Assembly: GCA_000333235.1 (NCBI GenBank)
Contig: CAPN01000054.1
Span: 1 to 64,000 of the forward strand
Origin: Pseudoalteromonas luteoviolacea B = ATCC 29581
GTDB taxonomy: Bacteria > Pseudomonadota > Gammaproteobacteria > Enterobacterales > Alteromonadaceae
Direction: 5' to 3'
DNA length: 64,000 nt
A program made the translations under genes and the position numbers. Below the pieces are notes generated by a model that saw nothing but the letters and a program-made list of their open reading frames with translations, did not search any database and had not been told where the DNA came from. The number at the start of each line of letters is the position of its first letter. Positions within the stretch are counted from its first letter, which is position 1. Of the stretch, positions 9,272 through 17,397 are shown in pieces.

Positions 9272-9967
9272 ATGACTACAACAGAGCAAACCTTATTCGC
9301 CAAGCGCTTTCGTGGATTTTTCCCCGTAGTAATTGATGTAGAAACCGCAGGTTTTAACAAAGACACCGACGCACTCCTTGAGATTGCCGCCACGACATTA
9401 AAAATGGATAACGATGGCGTTCTAAGTTTAGATCAAACAATCCATTTTCATGTAGCACCTTTTGAAGGTGCTAATATCGAGCAAGCTGCGATTGACTTTA
9501 ATGGTATCGACCCCTTTTCCCCGCTTCGTGGCGCCGTTGATGAATCAGAAGCTATGAAAGCCATTTGTAAAATGGTCAGAAAAGCACAAAAAGACGCAGG
9601 CTGCACTCGAGCAGTTGTTGTTGCGCACAACGCAGCCTTTGATCATGGTTTTTTAAATGCAGCAATTGACCGCTGCAAAATCAAACGAACCCCATTTCAC
9701 CCATTCGTTAGCTTTGATACTACGTCACTTGCAGGATTAGCGCTTGGTCAAACCGTACTTGCTAAAGCATGTCAAAGTGCCGGGATTGACTTTGACAACA
9801 AGCAAGCCCACAGCGCACTGTATGATACGGAGCGCACAGCTGAATTATTTTGCTTTATCGTAAATCGCTGGCAAGCTTTAGGTGGTTGGCCTGTGCCCGA
9901 ACATCAAGACCCTAAACAAAATGAAGATGATAGACAAAACGAAGCCGAAACAAGTAATGTACGGTAA
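9272..9967 (+). CDS. rnt: Ribonuclease T
   Basis: The 231-residue DEDD-family 3'-5' exoribonuclease trims the 3' ends of tRNA (including CCA turnover), 5S and 23S rRNA. The first acidic pair is IDVETAG (Asp22, Glu24), the third acidic residue is in HNAAFDHGF (Asp124), and the last His/Asp pair is in [11 protein letters not shown] (His180, Asp185). RNase T works as a homodimer. The C-terminal tail is rich in Gln, Asn, Asp and Glu and longer than the E. coli enzyme's end. It has its own leader and is convergent with the FapA-like gene. Confidence 0.95.
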   Translation: MTTTEQTLFAKRFRGFFPVVIDVETAGFNKDTDALLEIAATTLKMDNDGVLSLDQTIHFHVAPFEGANIEQAAIDFNGIDPFSPLRGAVDESEAMKAICKMVRKAQKDAGCTRAVVVAHNAAFDHGFLNAAIDRCKIKRTPFHPFVSFDTTSLAGLALGQTVLAKACQSAGIDFDNKQAHSALYDTERTAELFCFIVNRWQALGGWPVPEHQDPKQNEDDRQNEAETSNVR

Positions 9968-9996
9968 TTTGGCAATAAAGTAGAAAAACCTAAATC

Positions 9997-10031
9997 GTAG
10001 GGTTCAATAACAGATAGCTATTTAACCCTAC
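9997..10031. terminator. Long hairpin between convergent rnt and fapA-like gene
   Basis: Arms gtagggtt and aaccctac pair perfectly, and inside them aata/tatt extend the stem past one mismatch, leaving a 9-nt loop. U-tracts are weak on both sides. The position between two convergent stops supports a bidirectional terminator. Confidence 0.5.
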
Positions 10032-10047
10032 ATTATTATGCAAATGA

Positions 10048-11682
10048 TTAGGCGTTTGTGAACTTTTGAGTGATCTTGCCTTCGTCAAGCGCAAGCAAAT
10101 GCGGTGGGTAAATTCGAGAAAACAATTTAACATCACGCGCTATTTTCAATTCTACACCCGGATGCATTAATTCATTTACTTTAACACGGGTTGTTTTCAG
10201 CAGTGCGTTCATTTTTTGTTTAACTAAAGCGACATTTCTGCGGTTACGTGCCAAATGCAAGCCTAGCTGTTTTTCACTGTTTACCAGCTTTTCTAGATAA
10301 GCATCTCGTTTTTGCGACGGAGGTGCTTGGTTTGCTTTTTGTTTAGCTTGACCCAGAGCCTGCGCTTTTGCGGCAAGCACTTTCTCAAACTCGGTAAATT
10401 GAAGTTGCTTCTCTCTTAATGCATGCCAGTTCTGAGCAATTGAAATACGCGTTTTGGTGCCGGATGGAGCACCTAACTCTCCAGTTTCAATACGCAATGC
10501 ATCCAAGATATTTCCACCGATGATTTTACCACGTGGATTCTCCCCTTTGCCAACACGTATCAACCGGCGTGCGCTCAAATCACAATGAAGGGCTTGTCTA
10601 TCAATAAATAGATCCTGATCGCTGTGAATATTACAATATTGAGCATAACCAATCGAAATGGTGCGCTTTGCTTTGAGGTGACATGAAAACGCTTCACCAT
10701 CTAAGCGTTTACGACCAATTGCACCTAAAACAATCGTTAAAGCGCCTTCGCACTCCACTTGAGCTGATTCAACAAAACCAATGACTGTAATGTCGCCGCT
10801 GGCTTTTACCTTCATGCCGTCTTTAATATCACCACTGACTATCACACTGCCATCAAATTCAACATGCCCAGTGGTTACATCTATATTGTCATAGCACAAC
10901 ACATCGTCTATACGAATACCACGTGCAAGCGCAACTGGCACGCCTTTGGCATCTGCTATTAAAAGATTCGCATCATTAGGATCTAAGCGAGTACCATCAC
11001 AGACTTCAAGTTCAAGTTCCTTGCCTGGTTTTGGATCAAGTACATCACCAAAAACCGTAAACCCTTCCTCACCTTGAGTGGCTGGAATACGTTTCATCAG
11101 TGGCGTACCTGGGTTTACCGTAATAATCGCCCCGAGGTTACGCATATCGACCTTGCCGCCTTCTTTTTCTTGAGGACTTAAGATCCTATCTTGGGCTGTC
11201 ATACACAAACGCACAAAACGCGCGTCTAAACCATCTTTTGGGCGTTGTCCATGGGCGACGATAGCGCTATATGCACTGCCCGATGGCAATTCGAGTTGTT
11301 GGCCTAAAAAGGAGTCTAATGCTGATTGGTTTACCCCTCGAGTAACCCCAGCTTGCTCAATGATTTCGAGAGCCTGATCCATCGAGATCATTTTTCCACC
11401 GCGTGCGGTTGTTAAACGCGCTTCGGCCAGCATGTTGTTTTCATCGATATAAACAGACATCTCAGCGTCTGCAGCCATTGCAACCACTAAAGAGTCTTTA
11501 GCTTGGTTATTGCTAGGATTGAACAGTTTACCAATATTCGCATGAATAAGATCAAAGCTGCAGTATTCAGACTGCTCAATCATTTCCATGAGCTGCGCAC
11601 TCGTGGCTGGAAACCCTAAGTTTTTGGGGTGTTCAGTTAGACTAAGTTGACCCGACTGTTCATTAAAAACTAAAAGCGACAT
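10048..11682 (-). CDS. FapA-domain (DUF342) protein
   Basis: The 544-residue protein matches the FapA/DUF342 family. An N-terminal wing is followed by the conserved part with GTPLMKRIPATQGEEGFTVFG (about 192-212) and DPNDANLLIADAKGVPVA. A stretch of right-handed beta-helix repeats follows (GHVEFDGSVIVSGDIKDGMKVKASGDI, about 275-300). The C-terminal third is a long coiled coil (about 415-500, FTEFEKVLAAKAQALGQAKQKA). Family members are called flagellar assembly protein A in Vibrio and are polymer-forming-like scaffold proteins, but a precise role is not known. No flagellar genes lie next to it apart from motY 1 kb away. It is monocistronic as far as can be seen. Confidence 0.85.
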   Translation of the reverse strand: MSLLVFNEQSGQLSLTEHPKNLGFPATSAQLMEMIEQSEYCSFDLIHANIGKLFNPSNNQAKDSLVVAMAADAEMSVYIDENNMLAEARLTTARGGKMISMDQALEIIEQAGVTRGVNQSALDSFLGQQLELPSGSAYSAIVAHGQRPKDGLDARFVRLCMTAQDRILSPQEKEGGKVDMRNLGAIITVNPGTPLMKRIPATQGEEGFTVFGDVLDPKPGKELELEVCDGTRLDPNDANLLIADAKGVPVALARGIRIDDVLCYDNIDVTTGHVEFDGSVIVSGDIKDGMKVKASGDITVIGFVESAQVECEGALTIVLGAIGRKRLDGEAFSCHLKAKRTISIGYAQYCNIHSDQDLFIDRQALHCDLSARRLIRVGKGENPRGKIIGGNILDALRIETGELGAPSGTKTRISIAQNWHALREKQLQFTEFEKVLAAKAQALGQAKQKANQAPPSQKRDAYLEKLVNSEKQLGLHLARNRRNVALVKQKMNALLKTTRVKVNELMHPGVELKIARDVKLFSRIYPPHLLALDEGKITQKFTNA

Positions 11683-11877
11683 TTAAAACCTTCCGACGCA
11701 ATCTTTGGTACGCTGTTATTATTGTTTTATGCAACCTACAACGATTTTTGTCAGTAAATCTTGTTCAAGTTACAATTTCAATGCTTAGTAGAAACAAATT
11801 ATAAATGAATGTAAACAAAATTTGCACACAAAAACAGCAAGTAGTTAAAATAAAAAAAGAAAGTCCCATGTACACTA

Positions 11878-11906
11878 TTGTGACCCCCCTCTATCTTCGC
11901 TATACT
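11878..11906 (+). promoter_or_regulatory. Sigma-70 promoter of ssrA
   Basis: TTGTGA (11878-11883) and TATACT (11901-11906) are separated by 17 bp. This places the transcript start near 11913, about 22 nt before the mature 5' end of tmRNA, a normal length for a processed leader. Confidence 0.75.
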
Positions 11907-11934
11907 TTACCTACTTCATCTGAAACAAGTTTCA

Positions 11935-12291
11935 GGGGCCGATTAGGATTCGACGGAATTCAAGAAGCCTGAGGTGCATGTCGAGGACGCGGTTGGCCTC
12001 GTAAAAAAGCCGCAATTAAAGTAATCGCAAACGACGATAACTACGCTCTAGCGGCATAATAGCCCGCTAGCACTCACCCAAGCTCTCTTGTGGGCCTGGA
12101 TTCTGAGTGTCACCCTACACAAGATCGCCACGGAAACCCTGGCCGGGGTTGAAGGGTTAAACATAAGCGGCCTCGCCTTCACTAATCGTGTCTGTCCGAG
12201 TATTGAAGGTTAACTTATAGACAAGACTAAGCATGTAGGACCGAGGGTCGAGGCTTTTCGGACGGGGGTTCAAATCCCCCCGGCTCCACCA
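11935..12291 (+). ncRNA. ssrA: Transfer-messenger RNA (tmRNA)
   Basis: The 357-nt gene begins with GGGGCCGATTAGGATTCGACG and ends with a T-arm (GGGGGTTCAAATCCCCC) and GGCTCCACCA, so its ends form the alanyl tRNA-like acceptor. The tag frame starts at the resume codon GCA (12027) and encodes ANDDNYALAA before tandem stops TAA TAG (12057-12062). tmRNA with SmpB rescues stalled ribosomes and tags the nascent chain for proteolysis. The 3' end is a classic attachment site for tyrosine integrases, and an integrase gene follows 178 bp downstream. The gene appears intact, with CCA encoded. Confidence 0.98.
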
Positions 12292-12302
12292 ACACCTAAG
12301 AC

Positions 12303-12330
12303 AAAGGCACTTTTTAGTGCCTTTTCTTTT
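12303..12330 (+). terminator. Terminator of ssrA
   Basis: The stem aaaggcact/agtgccttt is perfect, the loop is TTTT, and the following sequence is TTTTCTTTT. It lies 11 nt beyond the tmRNA 3' end. Confidence 0.9.
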
Positions 12331-12414
12331 GCCTAAAATTCCTTATATATCAGCATTTCCAGACTTTCTTTAGTCCAAAAAGACTCATTAACGACCAGTG
12401 ACACACACATATTT

Positions 12415-12464
12415 AAGTAGTACAGTAAGTAGTACCACAAGATTTATTGCTAATCGGGTACTAC
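12415..12464 (+). repeat. Repeats just upstream of the integrase
   Basis: aagtagtac occurs twice as a direct repeat (12415-12423 and 12427-12435, period 12). Then gtagtacc (12429-12436) recurs inverted as ggtactac (12457-12464), ending 4 bp before the integrase ATG. They could be integrase arm-binding sites or an autoregulatory operator. Confidence 0.6.
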
Positions 12465-12468
12465 ATAC

Positions 12469-13689
12469 ATGGCTAGAACAAAACCGCTCACTGATACGGA
12501 AATCAAACACGCCAAACCAAAAGAGAAGGTTTATAAGCTTTCTGATGGTGGAGGCTTACAACTTCGCATAAAGCCAAACGGCAATAAATCTTGGTTATTG
12601 GACTATTTAAAACCGTACACCAAAAAACGCACTGCCATTGGTCTAGGTGGTTATCCCGAAGTTCCTTTAGCGGACGCACGCAAGAAAAGAGACAAATTTA
12701 GAGAGCTACTAGCAAAGGATATTGATCCCAAAGAATATAAGGACGAACACGAGCGCGTACAGGTTGAAGCCGCACTTAATACCTTTGAGCATGTAGCCAC
12801 CAATTGGTTTGAAGTAAAAAAGACGCAAGTCACAGAGAACTACGCAATCGACCTATGGCGTTCACTTGAAAACCATATATTTCCTGAGCTTGGGAAGCTC
12901 CCAATTAGCAAAGTCACCGCACCAAAGGCAATTGATATTATCAAGCCGCTTGCCGCGAAGGGTAGCTTAGAAACCGTTAAACGCTTGTGCCAACGTTTGA
13001 ACGAGATTATGACGTTTGCGGTAAATACAGGGCTAATACATGCCAACCCGCTAGCAGGACTTAGAGCAGCCTTTCAAAAGCCCGACAAACAACACATGGC
13101 AACCATTTCACCAGACGAACTACCACAGCTAATGAAAGATATTAGTTACGCCAGTATCAAACTAGTGACTAGGTTACTTATTGAATGGCAGCTTCACACA
13201 ATGGTACGCCCCAGTGAAGCCGCTGGCGCTAAGTGGTCGGAAATAGATTTAGACAATAAGTTATGGACAATACCCGCAGAACGCATGAAAAAGAAACGAG
13301 AGCATGTAGTACCTTTGACAGATCAAACAATCGAGATACTACATAAACTCAAACCGATAAGTGGGCATCGTGAATACCTATTCCCCGCTGATAGAGACCC
13401 AAGAAGCCATATAAACGAGCAAACCGCGAATATGGCACTTAAACGCATGGGGTATGAAAAGCGACTTGTGGCGCATGGTCTCAGAGCTTTAGCCAGTACA
13501 ACGCTTAATCAGCATGGGTTTGATGCGGACGTAGTAGAAGCCGCCCTAGCCCACTTAGACAAAAACGAAGTAAGACGAGCGTATAACCGTGCTGATTACT
13601 TGGAGCGTAGGCGCGTAATGATGGATTGGTGGAGTAGTCACATTACTGGCTTAAACACTAACTACAAGGTAGATAGAATTTATGGATAA
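12469..13689 (+). CDS. Tyrosine-type site-specific integrase (P4/DUF4102 type)
   Basis: The 406-residue protein has the N-terminal arm-binding DUF4102 domain (LTDTEIKHAKPKEKVYKLSD, about 7-90), a core-binding SAM-like domain (about 105-205) and a C-terminal catalytic domain. The active-site set is visible: Arg247 (MVRPSEA), a lysine near 274-276, His336 and Arg339 (HGLRALAST), His362 and the nucleophile Tyr372 (RAYNR). All key residues are present, so the enzyme looks intact. It lies just downstream of ssrA in the same direction, the usual place for an integrase that recombines at the tmRNA 3' end. It overlaps the next gene by 8 bp. An excisionase or any cargo beyond the next gene was not found. 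Confidence 0.93.
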   Translation: MARTKPLTDTEIKHAKPKEKVYKLSDGGGLQLRIKPNGNKSWLLDYLKPYTKKRTAIGLGGYPEVPLADARKKRDKFRELLAKDIDPKEYKDEHERVQVEAALNTFEHVATNWFEVKKTQVTENYAIDLWRSLENHIFPELGKLPISKVTAPKAIDIIKPLAAKGSLETVKRLCQRLNEIMTFAVNTGLIHANPLAGLRAAFQKPDKQHMATISPDELPQLMKDISYASIKLVTRLLIEWQLHTMVRPSEAAGAKWSEIDLDNKLWTIPAERMKKKREHVVPLTDQTIEILHKLKPISGHREYLFPADRDPRSHINEQTANMALKRMGYEKRLVAHGLRALASTTLNQHGFDADVVEAALAHLDKNEVRRAYNRADYLERRRVMMDWWSSHITGLNTNYKVDRIYG

Positions 13690-14275
13690 GCTGTTCAAAC
13701 TTAAATCATGGCTTACAATACCTGAAGCTGTTAAGTACTTATCTATGGCACTGAGTGAACCCGTTCTAGAATCAGATGTTTTCAGACTTGCCTTAGATGG
13801 TCATTTAAAAATATCTGTTAATCTAGTTAATGGCGCTCAAGCTTATCTAGGAAAATACGTCAGTACTGAAGAAATAGATTGGACAACCTTCAGCATGGAT
13901 CTACTTGAAAAGCCATTCACCGCCCCATCAAACCACGAAATGCTGATAAAATCTAAAGCTTGGGAAAGTTTAATCAAAAACAATCTATTACCTTTAGAAC
14001 AATTTCAATCCAACAAAGATTACTATACTCAATTTAATAATGAATCACTTAGGTCTATTAGTGGGATTTGGGATTTAACGTTAATTGGAAGTGAATATCT
14101 CGATTTAAAATTTAGATACCATCAAGAAGTGTACTTAGGCCAGGCCCAGAGTGAAGCTATAATTAAGCTTATAAAAAGCAAAATTGCACCTAATAACCCA
14201 CCAAAAGCTATCGCATGTCTATTGGGATGCACAAATTCTCCTTATATCTTTAAATTTAATTGGACAGTGATTTAG
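13682..14275 (+). CDS. Integrase-coupled protein of unknown function
   Basis: The 197-residue product is not assigned a function. Its ATG lies inside the last codons of the integrase (8-bp overlap, different frame), which suggests translational coupling. The N-terminus has a helix-turn-helix-like segment, WLTIPEAVKYLSMALSEP (about 10-27), followed by VFRLALDGHLKISVNLVNGA. I recall a similar N-terminus in uncharacterised proteins linked to genomic islands and integrases in proteobacteria, often longer than this one, so the C-terminus here may be shortened. Codon use in the second half is more A+T-rich than in the core genes. A DNA-binding accessory or directionality role is possible but unproven. 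Confidence 0.7.
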   Translation: MDKLFKLKSWLTIPEAVKYLSMALSEPVLESDVFRLALDGHLKISVNLVNGAQAYLGKYVSTEEIDWTTFSMDLLEKPFTAPSNHEMLIKSKAWESLIKNNLLPLEQFQSNKDYYTQFNNESLRSISGIWDLTLIGSEYLDLKFRYHQEVYLGQAQSEAIIKLIKSKIAPNNPPKAIACLLGCTNSPYIFKFNWTVI

Positions 14276-14638
14276 TCGTTTCAACGGCTCAATCTGTACC
14301 GCTTTTGTACTTTTAACATTTATCTTACCGAATTGCTATTCATGCATCTCCTAGTTAATACATCGTTTTATTACGATAAATGCGTCATATGATTAGCTGC
14401 TTTACCCAATCTGGTTAAAGACACCTATTTCAGAACTCAATGATGTCTAAACGGCAGTGGCTTAATAAACTAACATCACACGCTAAACTTCAAACCATTC
14501 GACTAGCTAAATCAGCAATCAAATCTGCTGTCTCCCAAATAAATAATAAGAAAATGATGCAATTAAAAACGCTAACATTGAAGAAACTCAGTATTTTGTG
14601 CTACTTTTCTGCTATATTTGGTTGTCTTTTGGTGTTCT
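14276..14638. other. Gap after the integrase module, A+T-rich
   Basis: This 363-bp stretch should hold the right end of the integrated element, but no copy of the ssrA 3' end (for example the T-arm or GGCTCCACCA) is recognisable. An 88-codon frame starting at 14440 runs into the next gene in another frame and has no support as a gene. No terminator stands out. Confidence 0.5.
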
Positions 14639-17356
14639 GTGATCAAGCTCCACACATTCTTTTTGTCCCTTTGCTTTTTCTTCCTGGTTGGCTGTGGAAA
14701 CGGTGAAACTGAAAAAGTCTTTGCCCCCACTTTAGACGGCGGCGTGGTTATTACCCCTGATTCCAGCTTTTCGGGGAAAATGGACGATGGTAATTTTGAA
14801 CTGGTGTTGTCGTCAGGAAGCACCGAGGTTGAATTCACATTAAAAGGCAACGCTTCATCCTCGTTAGACGCGACAGTCGATCAACAGATTGTATCTAAGA
14901 TCTACACCATCACCCCAGAAACCGTTACGTTGCTGCGTTCAGTGCGAATTACCATTGTTATAAATACGACCCAATACACCAATGGCAAACTATTCATTGC
15001 CAGAAAAAAAGACGGAATTTGGTTTCCGGTCGATTCTCAGGTAAGTGATACACGTATTAGTGCCGATATCGTTGAGTTTGGGCAATTCGCCGTTTTCTAT
15101 CAAGAAAAGCAATCTATTGCAGTATCGAAAATAATAGGTCCTGCCTGCACCAATGGCGCAACAGAGCAAACGGTCCGGTTTATTCATGTCGCCGATTTGC
15201 ACTCTCGTTTTGGCTATCGAGAACAGTGGTTTAGTAAAATAAGAGGGTATTATCTACAAGCTCAAGCAGAAGAGCCATTTACCCTATTTACTAATGGAGG
15301 AGACGACTACGAAAAAGGCACGGTTGCAGAACAGATCTCAGAAGGTTTAGCAACGGTTGAAGCTATTAAAGCAATGAAGTTTGATGTTCGTGTTGTTGGC
15401 AACCATGATTATGCTTGGGGACCTAGCCAGTTACTCAATTACGCAAACGATGACAATGCAATTGTGTTGGCAAGTAACACAAAATACGTTGGTAATGAAT
15501 CGAACGGCTTTGCTGCTGTAGATTTTGCTGCGGTCCAAGTGGGTTGTATTAAAGTCGGCTTTTTTGGCATGACATCGGTTCCTTGGAACGAGCTCGACGA
15601 ACCCATTGAAACCCCGCCAATTCCTGATTTTATTCCTAACTTTAAAATGAACTGGGATTGGAGCGCAGTCGCACAAACTCTCGTCGACACGTATCGTCAC
15701 GACGTTGATTACTTAGTCATGTTGAGCCATTTAGGCTTTAGTGGCGATAATCGTATCGCTGAAAATATCGACGGTGTTGATTTGGTATTAGGTGGTCATT
15801 CGCACGGTGGCGAACGCATTAATCAAATTGAAAATGGCGCTTTAGTCATTCAACCTAACTTTTTTGCTCAAGGTTTAACTGACCTTACTTTACGGTTTAA
15901 TACTCAGTCAAAAGCACTTATTGACTATAAATACGAAACAAAACTATCGAGTCGGTTAGATTACGTTGATCCTGTAATGGCATTAAAGATAGACGAAATC
16001 ATGGGTAAATACGCCCCTGATTCAAATACAGCTATTGCCTTCTCAGAAAACTATCCAACGGAGTCACAATTATCCACCATAATCGGTCACGCTGCGATCC
16101 ACACGCATCAAGTTGATGCCGCGTTTATCAATCCGCTCCAAGTACAAGATCGCTGGTTGCCCGGCAAAATCACCCAAGAAGTACTTCACGAAGTTTATTA
16201 TGCTGAGCGCCAACCTTCCAACACACCTGGTTTTAACTCTTTATATTCTGTTTCCGTAACAGGAAGTAACTTAAAACAAATGCAGCTCATTCAACCTTCA
16301 TGGCCCCTAATTAAAGCGGATGACGCCCCCATTAACGATGAGCAAGTATATCGTGTTGCTTTTCATAAAAGCTCAGCGCTTAATCCAGAACGATTTTTCT
16401 CGGCTGTTTTATACACGGATCCCATTGCACTTTCAGAATCGTGGTGGAGCTTAGATCAATATGCGCGCCACCGCACAAGTCAATGTTTGCATATCGATAC
16501 CGAAACGATTTTAGATGCATGTAAACCAGATGAATATGTCACAATTTGGAATTTTAATGATTTAACGTCGCCCTTTCATAAAGATGTGGGGCCAAGTGAA
16601 CTGGCTTTTTTTGATCCTGACAATGACGAATGGTGGGTAGAAGACAGTCAATTTGAAATGGCATCTAAACTTAATTTGCCGCTAATCAATAGCGAAGACA
16701 GTGGCGTACTGGCGTTTCCAAGGCACAGTCCTCTACAAGGTTTACTTTTAACGCATCATGTTCCCGCAAATGGCGATTATTCAACACAAGGAAAAGTCAG
16801 CGACTATACTGTTGTAATGGACATTCTGTGGCCAGAACAGAGTACTAATGAGTTTAGAGCCTTACTACAAACCAACGTTTCAAACCTAGATGATGCCGAC
16901 CTATATGTAGATAGAGAATCTAATGGCGTTGGCATTACCACCCGTGATAGTGCCTATTATGGTTCTTTAAAAGCCAATACATGGTATCGCATTGCGTTTG
17001 TATTTTATGCTGCGCCAGAGCAAGGCGCACTCAAAGTGTTTATCAATGGAGAACTTGTCGGCGAAAAAGACGAAGGCCAAATCAATGACCGCTGGGCGTT
17101 AACACAGCAACTTTTACTTCTTACCGATGATTCGTATGAAACTAAGCCCGGTTATTTAAATGCATTGTTATTCGCAGGTCGCAGTTTTAGTGAGGATGAA
17201 ATTGCCGAGCTTGGTGGGCCCTCAGCAGTGATGCGCTTTAACCAAACAATTCGAACAATTAACCAAAAAGTTGAACGTCATGCTAAAAGCGTGAGTGAGA
17301 TCAAACTAAATCCATGGCTAATGCAACGGCAAAAGTTTTTCAATAAAACAAAATAA
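14639..17356 (+). CDS. 5'-nucleotidase-family metallophosphatase lipoprotein with C-terminal LamG-like domain
   Basis: The GTG at 14639 gives a lipoprotein signal IKLHTFFLSLCFFFLVGC with the lipobox cysteine at residue 19; the frame is open back to a TTG at 14618, and no start has a strong ribosome-binding site. After an N-terminal beta domain (about 30-160) comes a calcineurin-like phosphoesterase domain with HVADLHSRFG, TNGGDDYE, VGNHDYAWG, MLSHLGFSGD and LGGHSHGG. A 5'-nucleotidase C-terminal domain follows (about 470-610: IGHAAIHTHQVDAAFIN, GKITQEVLHEVYY). The last 250 residues look like a LamG/concanavalin fold (YTVVMDILWP, ANTWYRIAFVFY, KVFINGELVG). It probably removes phosphate from nucleotides or similar esters at the cell surface; the substrate is unknown. 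Confidence 0.85.
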   Translation: MIKLHTFFLSLCFFFLVGCGNGETEKVFAPTLDGGVVITPDSSFSGKMDDGNFELVLSSGSTEVEFTLKGNASSSLDATVDQQIVSKIYTITPETVTLLRSVRITIVINTTQYTNGKLFIARKKDGIWFPVDSQVSDTRISADIVEFGQFAVFYQEKQSIAVSKIIGPACTNGATEQTVRFIHVADLHSRFGYREQWFSKIRGYYLQAQAEEPFTLFTNGGDDYEKGTVAEQISEGLATVEAIKAMKFDVRVVGNHDYAWGPSQLLNYANDDNAIVLASNTKYVGNESNGFAAVDFAAVQVGCIKVGFFGMTSVPWNELDEPIETPPIPDFIPNFKMNWDWSAVAQTLVDTYRHDVDYLVMLSHLGFSGDNRIAENIDGVDLVLGGHSHGGERINQIENGALVIQPNFFAQGLTDLTLRFNTQSKALIDYKYETKLSSRLDYVDPVMALKIDEIMGKYAPDSNTAIAFSENYPTESQLSTIIGHAAIHTHQVDAAFINPLQVQDRWLPGKITQEVLHEVYYAERQPSNTPGFNSLYSVSVTGSNLKQMQLIQPSWPLIKADDAPINDEQVYRVAFHKSSALNPERFFSAVLYTDPIALSESWWSLDQYARHRTSQCLHIDTETILDACKPDEYVTIWNFNDLTSPFHKDVGPSELAFFDPDNDEWWVEDSQFEMASKLNLPLINSEDSGVLAFPRHSPLQGLLLTHHVPANGDYSTQGKVSDYTVVMDILWPEQSTNEFRALLQTNVSNLDDADLYVDRESNGVGITTRDSAYYGSLKANTWYRIAFVFYAAPEQGALKVFINGELVGEKDEGQINDRWALTQQLLLLTDDSYETKPGYLNALLFAGRSFSEDEIAELGGPSAVMRFNQTIRTINQKVERHAKSVSEIKLNPWLMQRQKFFNKTK

Positions 17357-17384
17357 ACAACGGCGCAATAGCGCCCTTGTTTTG
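17356..17384 (+). terminator. Terminator after the metallophosphatase gene
   Basis: Arms caacggcgc and gcgcccttg pair with one C-C mismatch around an AATA loop, followed by TTTTGTTG. It starts at the stop codon of the gene. Confidence 0.75.
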
Positions 17385-17397
17385 TTGTAATGTTTGC

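Noticed and set aside
14276-14660. Right attachment site (copy of the ssrA 3' end)
   Set aside because: Only a short agctccacac string at about 14646 resembles ggctccacca; no T-arm copy accompanies it, so it is not accepted as attR.
14440-14706. 88-codon frame just before the metallophosphatase gene
   Set aside because: It runs 68 bp into the lipoprotein gene in another frame, is basic and patternless in its first half, and has no convincing ribosome-binding site.
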